The notes beneath the pieces are model-generated. The model was not told the origin of the DNA. It searched no databases and saw nothing but the letters and a program-made list of their open reading frames with translations. From Vacuolonema iberomarrocanum LEGE 07170 (lineage in GTDB: Bacteria; Cyanobacteriota; Cyanobacteriia; Elainellales; Elainellaceae), in assembly GCA_015207365.1 (NCBI GenBank), contig JADEXA010000022.1, positions 1 through 64,000 on the forward strand: a stretch of 64,000 nucleotides of DNA, read 5' to 3'. Of this stretch, positions 16,717 to 25,044 are shown in pieces. Positions within the stretch are counted from its first letter, which is position 1. Every line of letters begins with the position of its first letter. The position numbers were made by a program, and so were the translations under genes.

Positions 16717-17871
16717 ATGACCGACATGACCATGACCCATTCGGCGCAACCCAAAGCGCGTCAAGAAAATTACTATACCGCTTCCCAATGGCAATTGTTT
16801 TGGTCGCGGTTTAAGCGCAACCGTTTGGCGGCGTTGGGCGGTGCCGTGCTCAGCCTGTTTATCTTTATTGCGCTGTTTGCCGAATTTCTCGCGCCCTACT
16901 CTGGCCAGGCGGATACGCGGAACCCCGACTATACGGCGGGACCACCCCAACTCATCCGGTTTTGCGACAGTGCCGGGTGTCAGCTCTGGCCGTTTGTCCA
17001 TGACATGACTAGTAGCTACAGCGTGCTCGAAAAGAGCTATCAGGTGGAGGTGCTGGAAGAAAATGGTCAGCCCCTGCGGCGTCCCCTACAGTTCTTCTAT
17101 CCCGCTGGGGAGTACAAGCTGCTGGGGTTGATTCCGAGCGATCGCCATCTCTTCGGCGTGGAACAAGGCTTCGTCCATCTCTTTGGCACCGATTCCAACG
17201 GCCTGGATTTGTTCAGCCGTGTCATGTATGCCACCCGCACATCTCTCTCGATCGCCTTTCTGGGCGTTATGCTCTCCTTCATCCTCAGCCTTTTCTTTGG
17301 CGGTGTTGCGGGATATATCGGCGGGTGGGTTGATACGGCCATTCAAGCGTTTACCGATCTGGTGCGCGTAATTCCGCCGATTCCCCTCTATATGGCACTG
17401 ACGGCCATGTTTCCCCGCGACTGGTCGAACACGCAGGTGTACTTCGCTATGACCCTGGTGCTGGGGCTGGTGAATTGGCCCACCCTGGCGCGGCGCATCC
17501 GCTCCTACCTGCTGGCGTCCCGAGAGGAAGAGTATGTGCAGGCAGCGCGATTGGCCGGAGCCAGTGGTTGGCGCATCGTTGTTCGGCACCTGCTACCGGG
17601 ATTTGCCAGCTACATCATCGTGGAGCTGGTGATCAACTTTCCCTACCGCATTCTGGATGAAACGGCGCTGTCTATCGTCGGGCTGGGGCTGCGGCGACCC
17701 ACCATGTCCTGGGGCGTGCTGTTGCAGGAAATGACCACCGTACAAGCGATTCAGCTCACCCCTTGGTTTTTCATTCCGCTCATTTTCTTTGTGGTGGCGG
17801 TGCTGTCGTTCACGCTACTGGGCGATGGTCTGCGTGACGCCGCCGACCCCTACTCTGGCATTCGACGATAG
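16717..17871 (+). CDS. ABC transporter permease (DppC/OppC type) with enlarged periplasmic loop
   Basis: A 384-residue permease. The first helix ('ALGGAVLSLFIFIALFAEFLAPY', about residues 40-65) is followed by an extra-long periplasmic segment (about 65-165) before 'HLFGTDSNGLDLFSRVMYATRTSL', which is the classical OppC motif. The EAA loop is 'EEYVQAARLAGASGWRIVVRHLLP'. Ordinary DppC proteins are about 300 residues, so the loop is an insertion, reminiscent of YejE-like permeases for larger substrates. A good ribosome-binding site (AGGAGG) precedes 16717. Confidence 0.92.
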   Translation: MTDMTMTHSAQPKARQENYYTASQWQLFWSRFKRNRLAALGGAVLSLFIFIALFAEFLAPYSGQADTRNPDYTAGPPQLIRFCDSAGCQLWPFVHDMTSSYSVLEKSYQVEVLEENGQPLRRPLQFFYPAGEYKLLGLIPSDRHLFGVEQGFVHLFGTDSNGLDLFSRVMYATRTSLSIAFLGVMLSFILSLFFGGVAGYIGGWVDTAIQAFTDLVRVIPPIPLYMALTAMFPRDWSNTQVYFAMTLVLGLVNWPTLARRIRSYLLASREEEYVQAARLAGASGWRIVVRHLLPGFASYIIVELVINFPYRILDETALSIVGLGLRRPTMSWGVLLQEMTTVQAIQLTPWFFIPLIFFVVAVLSFTLLGDGLRDAADPYSGIRR

Positions 17872-17880
17872 GAGGCACCG

Positions 17881-18903
17881 ATGGCGACCGATCCTTTGCT
17901 GACTGTATCCAACCTGTCTGTTCGCTTTCACACCGATGAAGGGCTAGTCACGGCGGTAGACGACCTCTCTTTTGCCCTGCAACCTGGCCAAACCTTGGGC
18001 ATTGTTGGGGAATCGGGGTCGGGTAAGTCAGTGTCCACGAAGGCACTGATGCGGCTACTGCCCGACTATGCCGAACTGGACGCCAATTCCCACATCGTTT
18101 ACCAGACCAAAAAAGGAGCGTATGTGGACATCGCCCGACTCGATGCCCGCAGCAAGGCGCTGAAGCAGGTGCGGGGTGGTGAGATTGCCATGATTTTCCA
18201 GGAACCCTCGGCGGCGTTTTCTCCCCTCTACACCATCGGCAATCAGATGATTGAGGGCATTCGGCTGCACCGGGATGTGAGCCGCGATCAGGCGCGCAAG
18301 CTGGCGATCGAAATGCTCGATCGCGTCGGCATGACCAACCCTGAACTGCGGGTCGATCAATATGCCTTCCAACTGTCTGGCGGTATGCGTCAGCGCGCCA
18401 TGATCGCCTCGGCTTTGGTGATGCGACCCGCCGTCCTCATTGCCGATGAACCTACGACCGCTCTGGACGTGACCATTCAGGCGCAGATTTTGGACTTGCT
18501 CAAGGAACTGCAGCAAGACTTCGGCATGGCCATCATCTTCATTTCCCATGACCTGGCGGTGATCTCCCAAATTGCCGACGACGTTTTGGTCATGTACCTG
18601 GGCAAAGAGATGGAAACGGGGCCAGTGCGGCGCATCATCCGTCATCCGCAGCATCCTTACACTCAGGGTTTGATTAACGCTATTCCTCGATTGGAAGAGC
18701 TGGATCGCCCCCTGTTGCCGATTCCGGGCGACATTCCCAGTCCGCTGGAACGCCCCACGGGTTGCGTGTTCCACACTCGCTGTCCCCATGCGGCGGATCA
18801 TCCCCGGTGCCATACCGACGTGCCCATCCCCGCACAAACCCAGCCCGATCACCTGGCGGCATGTCATCTGCTGACCGAAAAAGTTCTGGAGGAAACCGTA
18901 TGA
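17881..18903 (+). CDS. ABC transporter ATP-binding protein (DppD/OppD type)
   Basis: A 340-residue ATPase: Walker A 'GESGSGKSVS' (about 44-53), Q-loop 'MIFQEP', signature 'LSGGMRQR', Walker B 'VLIADEPTTALD' and switch 'SHDL'. The C-terminal oligopeptide-transporter domain has the Cys pair of 'GCVFHTRCPHA', part of the usual Fe-S-like motif. It is one of the two ATPases energising the importer; its stop overlaps the next start by four bases (ATGA). Confidence 0.93.
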   Translation: MATDPLLTVSNLSVRFHTDEGLVTAVDDLSFALQPGQTLGIVGESGSGKSVSTKALMRLLPDYAELDANSHIVYQTKKGAYVDIARLDARSKALKQVRGGEIAMIFQEPSAAFSPLYTIGNQMIEGIRLHRDVSRDQARKLAIEMLDRVGMTNPELRVDQYAFQLSGGMRQRAMIASALVMRPAVLIADEPTTALDVTIQAQILDLLKELQQDFGMAIIFISHDLAVISQIADDVLVMYLGKEMETGPVRRIIRHPQHPYTQGLINAIPRLEELDRPLLPIPGDIPSPLERPTGCVFHTRCPHAADHPRCHTDVPIPAQTQPDHLAACHLLTEKVLEETV

Positions 18904-19949
18904 CTAGCCCCATCGTTTCTGTTCGCGACTTGCAGGTTCACTACCCCATCGGTGGCGGCTTTATGAAGGGCAAACCCCAAACCGTGCGGGCGGTGGATGG
19001 GGTCAGCTTCGAGATCTACCCAGGGCAGATCTTTGGCTTGGTGGGCGAATCCGGCTCGGGCAAAACCACCGTTGGTCGTGCCATCTTGAAAGCCGCTCCC
19101 ATTACCCACGGCGAGGTAACTCTGCGCGTGGCGGATACCGCCCTGCATGTGGATCAGCTCCGGGGCGATGGCCTCAAAGCCCTGCGCCGCCATGCTCAGA
19201 TGATTTTTCAAGACCCCTATGCCTCCCTATCGCCTCGCATGACCGTACGCGACATCATCGCCGAGCCGCTGGAGGCGATGAAACTCACCCGCAACCGCGA
19301 GGAAACCGATCGCCGGGTTCGGGAAGTGGCCGAAAAATGCCGCCTCAACCTCGAACACCTGCGTCGCTTTCCCCATGCCTTCTCCGGCGGGCAACGTCAG
19401 CGGATTGCGATCGCCCGCGCCCTCGTCTCCAATCCCAGCTTCTTGGTCGCCGACGAAGCGGTCGCCGCCTTGGATGTGTCCATTCAGGCCAATATCCTCA
19501 ACTTGCTCAAATCTCTACAACAGGACATGAACCTGGCCTTCATGTTCATTAGCCATGACCTCTCCGTGGTGGCGCACTTCTGCGATGTAGTCGCGGTGAT
19601 GTACCTCGGCGAAATCGTCGAAATTGCCCCAACCCACAAACTGTTCTCGCAACCCGCCCATCCCTACACCCAAGCGCTGCTATCTGCCATTCCGCCCCTC
19701 GACCCCGATGCCAAACGCGATCGCGTGCAGCTCTCTGGGGAAATTCCCTCACCTATCACACCGCCTACGGGCTGTCGCTTCCACACCCGCTGCCCTGTCG
19801 CTCAACCTGCCTGCCAAACCATCAAACCCGAATGGACGCAGATCAGCGGCGACCACGGCGTCGCCTGCCACTTGGTGGCAGATCATGTAGACAGCACTGT
19901 TCCGGAACATCTCCAAGAACAGAAAAAACACGCGATGCCAGAGTGCTAA
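18900..19949 (+). CDS. ABC transporter ATP-binding protein (DppF/OppF type)
   Basis: A 349-residue second ATPase: Walker A 'GESGSGKTTVG', 'MIFQDPYASLSPRMTV', signature 'FSGGQRQRIAIARAL', Walker B 'FLVADEAVAALDVS' and the C-terminal 'GCRFHTRCPVA' motif. The ATG at 18900 overlaps the upstream stop (ATGA) and has GGAGG nine bases before it, so the longer in-frame reading from 18762 is rejected. Walker B has 'DEAVAALD' rather than 'DEPTSALD', a tolerated variant. Confidence 0.93.
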   Translation: MTSPIVSVRDLQVHYPIGGGFMKGKPQTVRAVDGVSFEIYPGQIFGLVGESGSGKTTVGRAILKAAPITHGEVTLRVADTALHVDQLRGDGLKALRRHAQMIFQDPYASLSPRMTVRDIIAEPLEAMKLTRNREETDRRVREVAEKCRLNLEHLRRFPHAFSGGQRQRIAIARALVSNPSFLVADEAVAALDVSIQANILNLLKSLQQDMNLAFMFISHDLSVVAHFCDVVAVMYLGEIVEIAPTHKLFSQPAHPYTQALLSAIPPLDPDAKRDRVQLSGEIPSPITPPTGCRFHTRCPVAQPACQTIKPEWTQISGDHGVACHLVADHVDSTVPEHLQEQKKHAMPEC

Positions 19950-19958
19950 GGCATTTAC

Positions 19959-20010
19959 CTGAGTACAGGACACAAAATCAAGGGTTTTCTGGATTTTGTC
20001 CTGTACTCAG
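19959..20010. terminator. Long hairpin after the ABC operon
   Basis: A near-perfect inverted repeat of about 19 bp (CTGAGTACAGGAC.. / ..GTCCTGTACTCAG) with a 12-base loop begins 10 bp after the last ATPase gene. The left arm carries two extra bases. It probably ends the transporter transcript, although no T tract follows. The flanks 'GCATTT' are also repeated, so it may be a mobile palindrome. Confidence 0.6.
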
Positions 20011-20198
20011 GGCATTTCCATACAAGGAATGACAGGTAGGGGGAGATTTTGTTGAGAGGCCGGGGACAAATCGTTAACTGAAGGCCCACCCCGCCCCGCA
20101 AACCTGGCGAACCCTTTGCTAGAACTCAGCGCCTGTTGTGTTCCGCAAAATCCGGGCTACGCTAAGAGCGGGTTGATCGCAACGGAATCAAGAGAACC

Positions 20199-20600
20199 AT
20201 GTCACCGCCTCCCTTTACCCCTGAGCAAGTTTTGGAGTGTGCCCGTACCATTCGCTCCTTTCTACCCGAATTGCTTCCCGTCGATAGGGTGGAGTCCATG
20301 GATCGGCAGTTGGCCAACCTATTAGCGCAGGCGAAAGCAGGGGAAACTGTGGGAGCCTCGATTTTGGAGGAGTTGAAGAGTCACCCGGCTACACGGGATT
20401 GGGCAGCAGAATTCCTGAGCCCCCAGATTATGACCAAAGGGCCGGGAGACTCTCAGTTACCAGGACGCATTGACGCCATTGCTGCACCCCGTTATATATG
20501 CCCCGAGGGCGACTATGTTTGGCATCGGCGATCTGTGGGCATGGCTATTCCCTCTTGCCCCACGCACCCAGAGTTGGGGCCATTGGTTCCCGCAGATTAG
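20199..20600 (+). CDS. Conserved cyanobacterial protein with C-terminal Cys/His motif
   Basis: A 133-residue protein. Residues 1-75 form a helical domain ('FTPEQVLECARTIRSFLPELL', shown here only in part, through 'TRDWAAEFL'). The C-terminus has 'YICPEGDYVWHRRSVG...IPSCPTHPELGPLV', a small putative zinc site (Cys, Cys, His). I have the impression that such 'CPEGDYVW.R' tails recur in cyanobacteria and actinobacteria with no known function. It lies 45 bp before a membrane-protein gene on the same strand, so they are likely partners. Confidence 0.75.
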   Translation: MSPPPFTPEQVLECARTIRSFLPELLPVDRVESMDRQLANLLAQAKAGETVGASILEELKSHPATRDWAAEFLSPQIMTKGPGDSQLPGRIDAIAAPRYICPEGDYVWHRRSVGMAIPSCPTHPELGPLVPAD

Positions 20601-20645
20601 CTATCTCCTCCGTGAGATACTGGGCGGGTTGAGGGTGGTGCAGAC

Positions 20646-21569
20646 ATGCCAACCAAACTACTAGAAGGATTTGGCGCAAAGCTGGTAGATCAGTGGGGAG
20701 CCAACCTGTTGACTCCGGCTTTTGTGTTTTGGTTGGGGGGATTGTTGGCCTGGGGCGATCGCCAAAATTGGGACTGGTCTGATCTAACCGCCTTCATCAA
20801 TGGTTTAGAAGAGCCTATCCAGATTGCAGTCCTCTTCATTGTGCTTTTGGTCATTATCGCCAGCGGCTTTGTCATCCAACGGTTTGACCTGGCAGTGCTG
20901 CGCCTTTTTGAAGGGTACTGGCCACCGTTCCTCACGCCTGTGCGCCGCTGGTTTTTGCGCCGTCAGCACGCCCGGTTCGATCGCCTCGATCGCCGTTGGC
21001 AAACCCTCATCCATCAGAAATATCAGACAGCACTCACCCCCCGCGCTCTCGAAGACCTGGCTGCCCTTGAGGAAGAATTGCGGCAGTTTCCCAGCGATCG
21101 CGATCGTCTCATGCCTACCCGCCTGGGCAACCTGCTCCGCGCTGCCGAAAGCCGCCCCGGAGAAAAGTATGGCCTCGATGCCATTATCTGCTGGCCACGC
21201 CTCTGGCTTCTTCTCCCCGACAAGGTAAAGCAAGAACTACAAACCGCCCGCGCTGACCTGAATACCGCTGCCCGCCTCTGGTTATGGGGTGTATTGTTCA
21301 TCCTGTGGGTGTTTATGGGAGCCTGGTGGCCCGTTCTAGTGGGAGGCAGCGTCGCTGTGTTTTCCTATAACTGGATGCTGCAAGCGGCGGAAATCTACGG
21401 CAGTTTGTTGGAATCTGCGTTTGATCTGCACCGAATGGCGCTCTACGCAGCTTTGCACTTCCCTCTGCCCACGCATCCTGCTGAAGAACAGGTGATGGGA
21501 AAGGCTGTGACGGAATATCTGTGGCGGGGAAGCGATCGCCCCCAACCCGAATTTCGTTATCCCAAATAA
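20646..21569 (+). CDS. Conserved hypothetical membrane protein
   Basis: A 307-residue protein. There are two N-terminal hydrophobic helices ('LTPAFVFWLGGLLAW' and 'IQIAVLFIVLLVIIASGFVI'), a basic, charged cytoplasmic region (about 90-210), and one or two further helices ('LWLWGVLFILWVFMGAWWPVLVGG'). A C-terminal helical tail follows. No function recognised. It is probably co-transcribed with the upstream Cys-motif protein. Confidence 0.78.
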   Translation: MPTKLLEGFGAKLVDQWGANLLTPAFVFWLGGLLAWGDRQNWDWSDLTAFINGLEEPIQIAVLFIVLLVIIASGFVIQRFDLAVLRLFEGYWPPFLTPVRRWFLRRQHARFDRLDRRWQTLIHQKYQTALTPRALEDLAALEEELRQFPSDRDRLMPTRLGNLLRAAESRPGEKYGLDAIICWPRLWLLLPDKVKQELQTARADLNTAARLWLWGVLFILWVFMGAWWPVLVGGSVAVFSYNWMLQAAEIYGSLLESAFDLHRMALYAALHFPLPTHPAEEQVMGKAVTEYLWRGSDRPQPEFRYPK

Positions 21570-21632
21570 GAGGCTGGGTCAGGTTTCGTTTCCATCTACG
21601 TCATCTGCAATTCACTATTATCTGCATTCACT

Positions 21633-22589
21633 ATGACTGTTGACCCTTTATCTATTGACCACTCTGTTGAGTCTATTGACCCTTCTGGTGACTATCCCCG
21701 CGACCTGATTGGCTATGGTCGCTACACTCCCGACCCCCAATGGCCTGACGCTGCTCGCATTGCGGTTCAGTTCGTCATCAACTACGAAGAAGGTGGCGAA
21801 AACTGCATTCTCCATGGTGACCCCGCGTCTGAAGCATTCCTGTCTGAAACGGTGGGCGCAGAACCCCTAAAGGGAGTGCGCAATATCAATATGGAATCGA
21901 TGTACGAGTATGGCAGTCGGGCAGGCTTCTGGCGGTTGCATCGGCTGTTCACCCAGCGGCAGTTGCCCGTGACGGTCTATGCGGTGGCGATGGCGATGGA
22001 TCGCAACCCCGACGCTGTTGCTGCGATGGTTGAAGCGGATTGGGAAATCGCTAGCCATGGCTATCGCTGGATTGACTATCAATATGCGGGAGAAGATCTG
22101 GAACGGCAGCATATTCAGCAGGCGATCGCCATCCATACCCGTGTGGCGGGCAGTCGTCCCCTCGGGTTCTACCAGGGACGTGTGAGTCCCAATACGCGAC
22201 GTTTGGTGATTGAGGAAGGGGGCTTTCTCTACGATGCCGACAGCTATTCCGATGACCTGCCCTACTGGGTACCGGGCAAGGGCAAGCCTCATCTCGTCAT
22301 TCCCTACACCTTAGACAACAACGACATGCGGTTTGCTACCTATGCAGGGTTCAATTCGGGCGACCAGTTTTTCGCCTATCTCCGCGATGCGTTTGATACG
22401 CTCTACGCGGAAGGGGCAAACGCGCCCAAGATGATGAGCGTCGGGTTGCATTGTCGGTTGACGGGGCGTCCGGGGCGGACGGCAGCGTTGGCTCGGTTCC
22501 TCGACCATATGCAGCAGCATGACCGGGTATGGGTCTGTCGGCGGATCGATATTGCTCGCCACTGGCACGCCATCCACGCGCCCCAGTAA
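21633..22589 (+). CDS. puuE: Allantoinase, PuuE type (polysaccharide-deacetylase fold)
   Basis: A 318-residue protein closely matching PuuE, the metal-independent allantoinase that opens allantoin to allantoate. Recognised blocks are 'YPRDLIGYGRYTP', 'ARIAVQFVINYEEGGENC', 'LHGDPASEAFLSE', 'YEYGSRAGFWRLHRLF', 'VTVYAVAMAMDRNP', 'WEIASHGYRWIDYQ' and 'GLHCRLTGRPGR'. It stands alone: no urate oxidase, allantoicase or ureide transporter is next to it. It reads in the same direction as the upstream genes after 63 bp. A family-A palindromic repeat begins one base after its stop codon. Confidence 0.88.
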   Translation: MTVDPLSIDHSVESIDPSGDYPRDLIGYGRYTPDPQWPDAARIAVQFVINYEEGGENCILHGDPASEAFLSETVGAEPLKGVRNINMESMYEYGSRAGFWRLHRLFTQRQLPVTVYAVAMAMDRNPDAVAAMVEADWEIASHGYRWIDYQYAGEDLERQHIQQAIAIHTRVAGSRPLGFYQGRVSPNTRRLVIEEGGFLYDADSYSDDLPYWVPGKGKPHLVIPYTLDNNDMRFATYAGFNSGDQFFAYLRDAFDTLYAEGANAPKMMSVGLHCRLTGRPGRTAALARFLDHMQQHDRVWVCRRIDIARHWHAIHAPQ

Positions 22590-22590
22590 G

Positions 22591-22691
22591 ATCAAATCCG
22601 ATTGAAGAACCCAACTATCGTTTGTGGCCGCAGCTTTGCAGCGGCCACAAACGATAGTTGGGGCTTACGGCTATTGAACCAGATGTGATAT
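22591..22691. repeat. Palindromic repeat, family A
   Basis: About 101 bp with inverted ends (ATCAAATCCG ... GTGATAT) and a central long palindrome around 'AACTATCGTTTGTGGCCGC' and its complement. Other copies are at 24835-25036 (interrupted), 48726-48825 and 49797-49899. Confidence 0.85.
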
Positions 22692-22731
22692 GGGGTACTG
22701 TCTGGATTGAACGGGTGACGATTGTTGCCTG

Positions 22732-22826
22732 TATAGCGCTATGCGCGTTAGTTAAGTACGGTTGTGTGGGGCGCGGCGCGCCCCACACAACCGTTGCTGT
22801 ACTTAATGCGGTTGCACACCGCTATA
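22732..22826. repeat. Palindromic repeat, family B
   Basis: About 95 bp starting TATAGCGC and ending CGCTATA, with a central 'GTTGTGTGGGGCGCG' palindrome. Other copies are at 24863-24956, 31382-31476 and 48629-48725. The TATA ends suggest a MITE that targets TA. The remainder of 22827-23042 holds no gene. Confidence 0.85.
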
Positions 22827-23042
22827 TCTTGACTGAAAGGATGAGGATGCTTGTGAGTGTGAGTGTCATGCTAAATCTAGTGCTCGGTGGGCAATTCCCA
22901 CACTACTGGTGGAGTCAGATGGGGAAGGGGGGTGATCTTGTGGTGTAATTTGAATACCAAGGTCAGGGGCAGGGGGGCGAGGAAACCCTAGAATGGGAAA
23001 GTATGTGTTGTCTTTGGCAGATATATCCGGGTTAGGTAACTT

Positions 23043-24134
23043 ATGTCGGTTTTCGCGGCGATCGCAGTTTTAGGTTTACTGGTAGCGGTTCACGAGTTGG
23101 GGCACTTTCTAGCGGCTCGGTTGCAGGGCATCCATGTCAATCGCTTTTCCATTGGCTTTGGCCCAGTAGTGTTGAAGTACCAGGGAGCCGAAACGGAATA
23201 TGCCCTACGAGCCTTCCCGCTGGGTGGGTTTGTTGGGTTTCCCGATGATGATCCAGACAGCAACATCCCAGCCAACGACCCAGACTTGATGCAAAATCGC
23301 CCCATTATGGATCGGGCGATCGTGATTAGTGCTGGGGTGATTGCGAACTTGATTTTTGCCTATCTCGTATTTGTCACGCAGGCAGGCGTTATCGGGATTC
23401 AAGAAATTAATCTAGAGCCAGGGGTAGCGGTTCCCCAGGTGATCGCTGCCGATGCACCCGCAGCACAGGCTGGATTACAGAACGGTGACGTGGTAATCGC
23501 CGTGAATGGACAAACCCTAGGGACGGGGGAACCTGCTGAGCGGGTGTTTATGGATGCAATTCAATCCAGCCCCAATCAATCTATCGATCTCCAAGTGAAT
23601 CGGGATGGTACCGCAATCGATCTGCAAGTGACCCCCCGCATCGAAGACGATGGCACAGCGCGCATTGGCGCATTGCTGGCTCCCAATGGCTCTGTGGATT
23701 TTCGTCGCCCCAATGGAGTCGGCGAAATCTTTAGCAACGCCGCCCGAGATTTCCAGAGGATGTTCCTGCGCATCGTGGGAGGATTCGTGACGCTGATCAC
23801 CAACTTCTCATCGGTTGCAGGTCAGGTCGCAGGCCCTGTCAAGATTGTGGAGCAGGGCGCTAGCCTTGCGTCTGACAATATTGGCTACTTGTTCCCCTTC
23901 ACTGCTTTGATCAGCATCAACCTAGCGATTATCAATATTCTGCCGCTCCCGGCTTTGGATGGGGGGCAGTTAGCATTTCTGTTAATTGAGGCAGCACGGG
24001 GTAAGCCCTTGCCTACCCGCTTTCAGGAAAATGTCATGCAGACAGGTCTGATGGTGCTACTGGGGCTGGGTATTTTCTTGATTGTGCGCGATACAACGCA
24101 GCTGGATGCGGTGCAGCGGCTATTCCAGCAGTAG
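23043..24134 (+). CDS. rseP: Site-2 protease, RseP-type RIP metalloprotease
   Basis: A 363-residue intramembrane zinc protease. The 'HELGH' zinc site is at residues 17-21 in the first helix. 'YALRAFPLGGFVGFPDDD' is typical of cyanobacterial S2P. A PDZ domain lies at about 115-195 ('AAQAGLQNGDVVIAVNGQ'), and the second catalytic motif 'NILPLPALDGG' is near the C-terminus. The family cleaves membrane-anchored anti-sigma factors or transcription factors. Thirteen bases separate it from nth, so they are likely co-transcribed. Confidence 0.93.
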   Translation: MSVFAAIAVLGLLVAVHELGHFLAARLQGIHVNRFSIGFGPVVLKYQGAETEYALRAFPLGGFVGFPDDDPDSNIPANDPDLMQNRPIMDRAIVISAGVIANLIFAYLVFVTQAGVIGIQEINLEPGVAVPQVIAADAPAAQAGLQNGDVVIAVNGQTLGTGEPAERVFMDAIQSSPNQSIDLQVNRDGTAIDLQVTPRIEDDGTARIGALLAPNGSVDFRRPNGVGEIFSNAARDFQRMFLRIVGGFVTLITNFSSVAGQVAGPVKIVEQGASLASDNIGYLFPFTALISINLAIINILPLPALDGGQLAFLLIEAARGKPLPTRFQENVMQTGLMVLLGLGIFLIVRDTTQLDAVQRLFQQ

Positions 24135-24147
24135 GAGGCGATCGCCC

Positions 24148-24828
24148 ATGCCCCGCGTTTCCAAAAAGCAGCAGCGTGCCCAGGAAGTGTTGGCACGCTT
24201 GAAGCACCTGTATCCCGATGCCACTTGCTCTCTGGACTATCAATCTCCGGTGCAGTTGCTAGTGGCGACTATTCTTTCCGCCCAATGCACCGATGAGCGA
24301 GTCAACATGGTGACGCCCAAGCTGTTTCGCCAGTTTCCCGATGCCAAAGCAATGGCAGGTGCAGAGGTGAGCGAGATCGAAACGCTGGTGAAATCCACAG
24401 GGTTCTACCGTAATAAGGCGAAGAACATCCAGGGCGCGTGCCACAAAATCATGATGGATTTCGGCGGCGAGGTGCCAGCCACCATGGAGGAACTGCTGAC
24501 TTTGCCAGGAGTTGCCCGCAAAACGGCGAATGTGGTGCTTGCCCACGCCTTTGGCATCAACGCTGGCGTCACCGTCGATACCCATGTGAAGCGGCTGAGC
24601 GGTCGCCTGGGGTTTACCAAACAAACCGATCCGAAGAAGATTGAGCAGGATTTAATGAAACTGCTGCCCCAGCCCGAATGGGAGAACTGGTCGATTCGGT
24701 TGATTTACCACGGACGTGCCGTATGCAATGCCCGCAATCCGGCGTGCGATCGCTGCGACCTCGCCGACCTCTGCCCCTCTGCCGACCTCACCAAAATCCC
24801 TGTCAATACCCCGTCAAAAGCTGGATAG
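24148..24828 (+). CDS. nth: Endonuclease III
   Basis: A 226-residue DNA glycosylase/AP lyase of base excision repair that removes oxidised pyrimidines. The helix-hairpin-helix 'LPGVARKTANVVL' carries the catalytic Lys, 'VDTHVKRL' the catalytic Asp, and 'CNARNPACDRCDLADLC' the [4Fe-4S] cluster (C-x6-C-x2-C-x5-C). The ATG at 24148 with TAGGAGG just upstream is the start; an in-frame codon at 24082 lies inside rseP. Confidence 0.95.
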   Translation: MPRVSKKQQRAQEVLARLKHLYPDATCSLDYQSPVQLLVATILSAQCTDERVNMVTPKLFRQFPDAKAMAGAEVSEIETLVKSTGFYRNKAKNIQGACHKIMMDFGGEVPATMEELLTLPGVARKTANVVLAHAFGINAGVTVDTHVKRLSGRLGFTKQTDPKKIEQDLMKLLPQPEWENWSIRLIYHGRAVCNARNPACDRCDLADLCPSADLTKIPVNTPSKAG

Positions 24829-24834
24829 CATGGG

Positions 24835-25036
24835 ATATCAGTCCAAATCTGGTTGAAGAACCTATAGCGGTGTGCAACCGCATTAAGCACAGCAACGGTT
24901 GTGTGGGGCGTGGCGCGCGCCCCACACAACCATACTTAACTAACGCGCATAGCGCAGTAACTATCGTTTGTGCCCGCTGCTGTGAGCGGGCACAAACGAT
25001 AGTTAGGTTTTACGGCTATTTAACCGGATTCGATAT
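24835..25036. repeat. Family-A palindromic repeat interrupted by family B
   Basis: The left arm of A (ATATCA...GGTTGAAGAACC) at 24835-24862 and the rest (AACTATCGTTTGTG ... CCGGATTCGATAT) at about 24957-25036 are separated by a B copy. Compared with intact A copies, the two pieces join without loss except for two or three bases at the junction. Confidence 0.85.
24863..24956. repeat. Family-B repeat inserted in a family-A repeat
   Basis: Starts TATAGCGGTGTGCAACCGC and ends CGCATAGCGCA, with the 'GGTTGTGTGGGGCG' palindrome in the centre. It lacks the terminal TATA seen at other copies, so its right edge is slightly eroded. Confidence 0.82.
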
Positions 25037-25044
25037 TACTGGTT

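Noticed and set aside
18762..18899. N-terminal extension of the second ABC ATPase
   Set aside because: It overlaps the end of the first ATPase gene; the ATGA start with GGAGG gives the normal length.
13073..19949. Ordinary dipeptide importer unrelated to phosphonates
   Set aside because: Not excluded, but the shared operator, the divergent PhnF-like gene and the coupled NPP-type hydrolase make a link to phosphonates more likely.
22591..25036. Clustered palindromes as a CRISPR array or REP-associated transposase locus
   Set aside because: Repeats are long, few, irregularly spaced and palindromic, with no unique spacers of constant size and no cas or RAYT gene.
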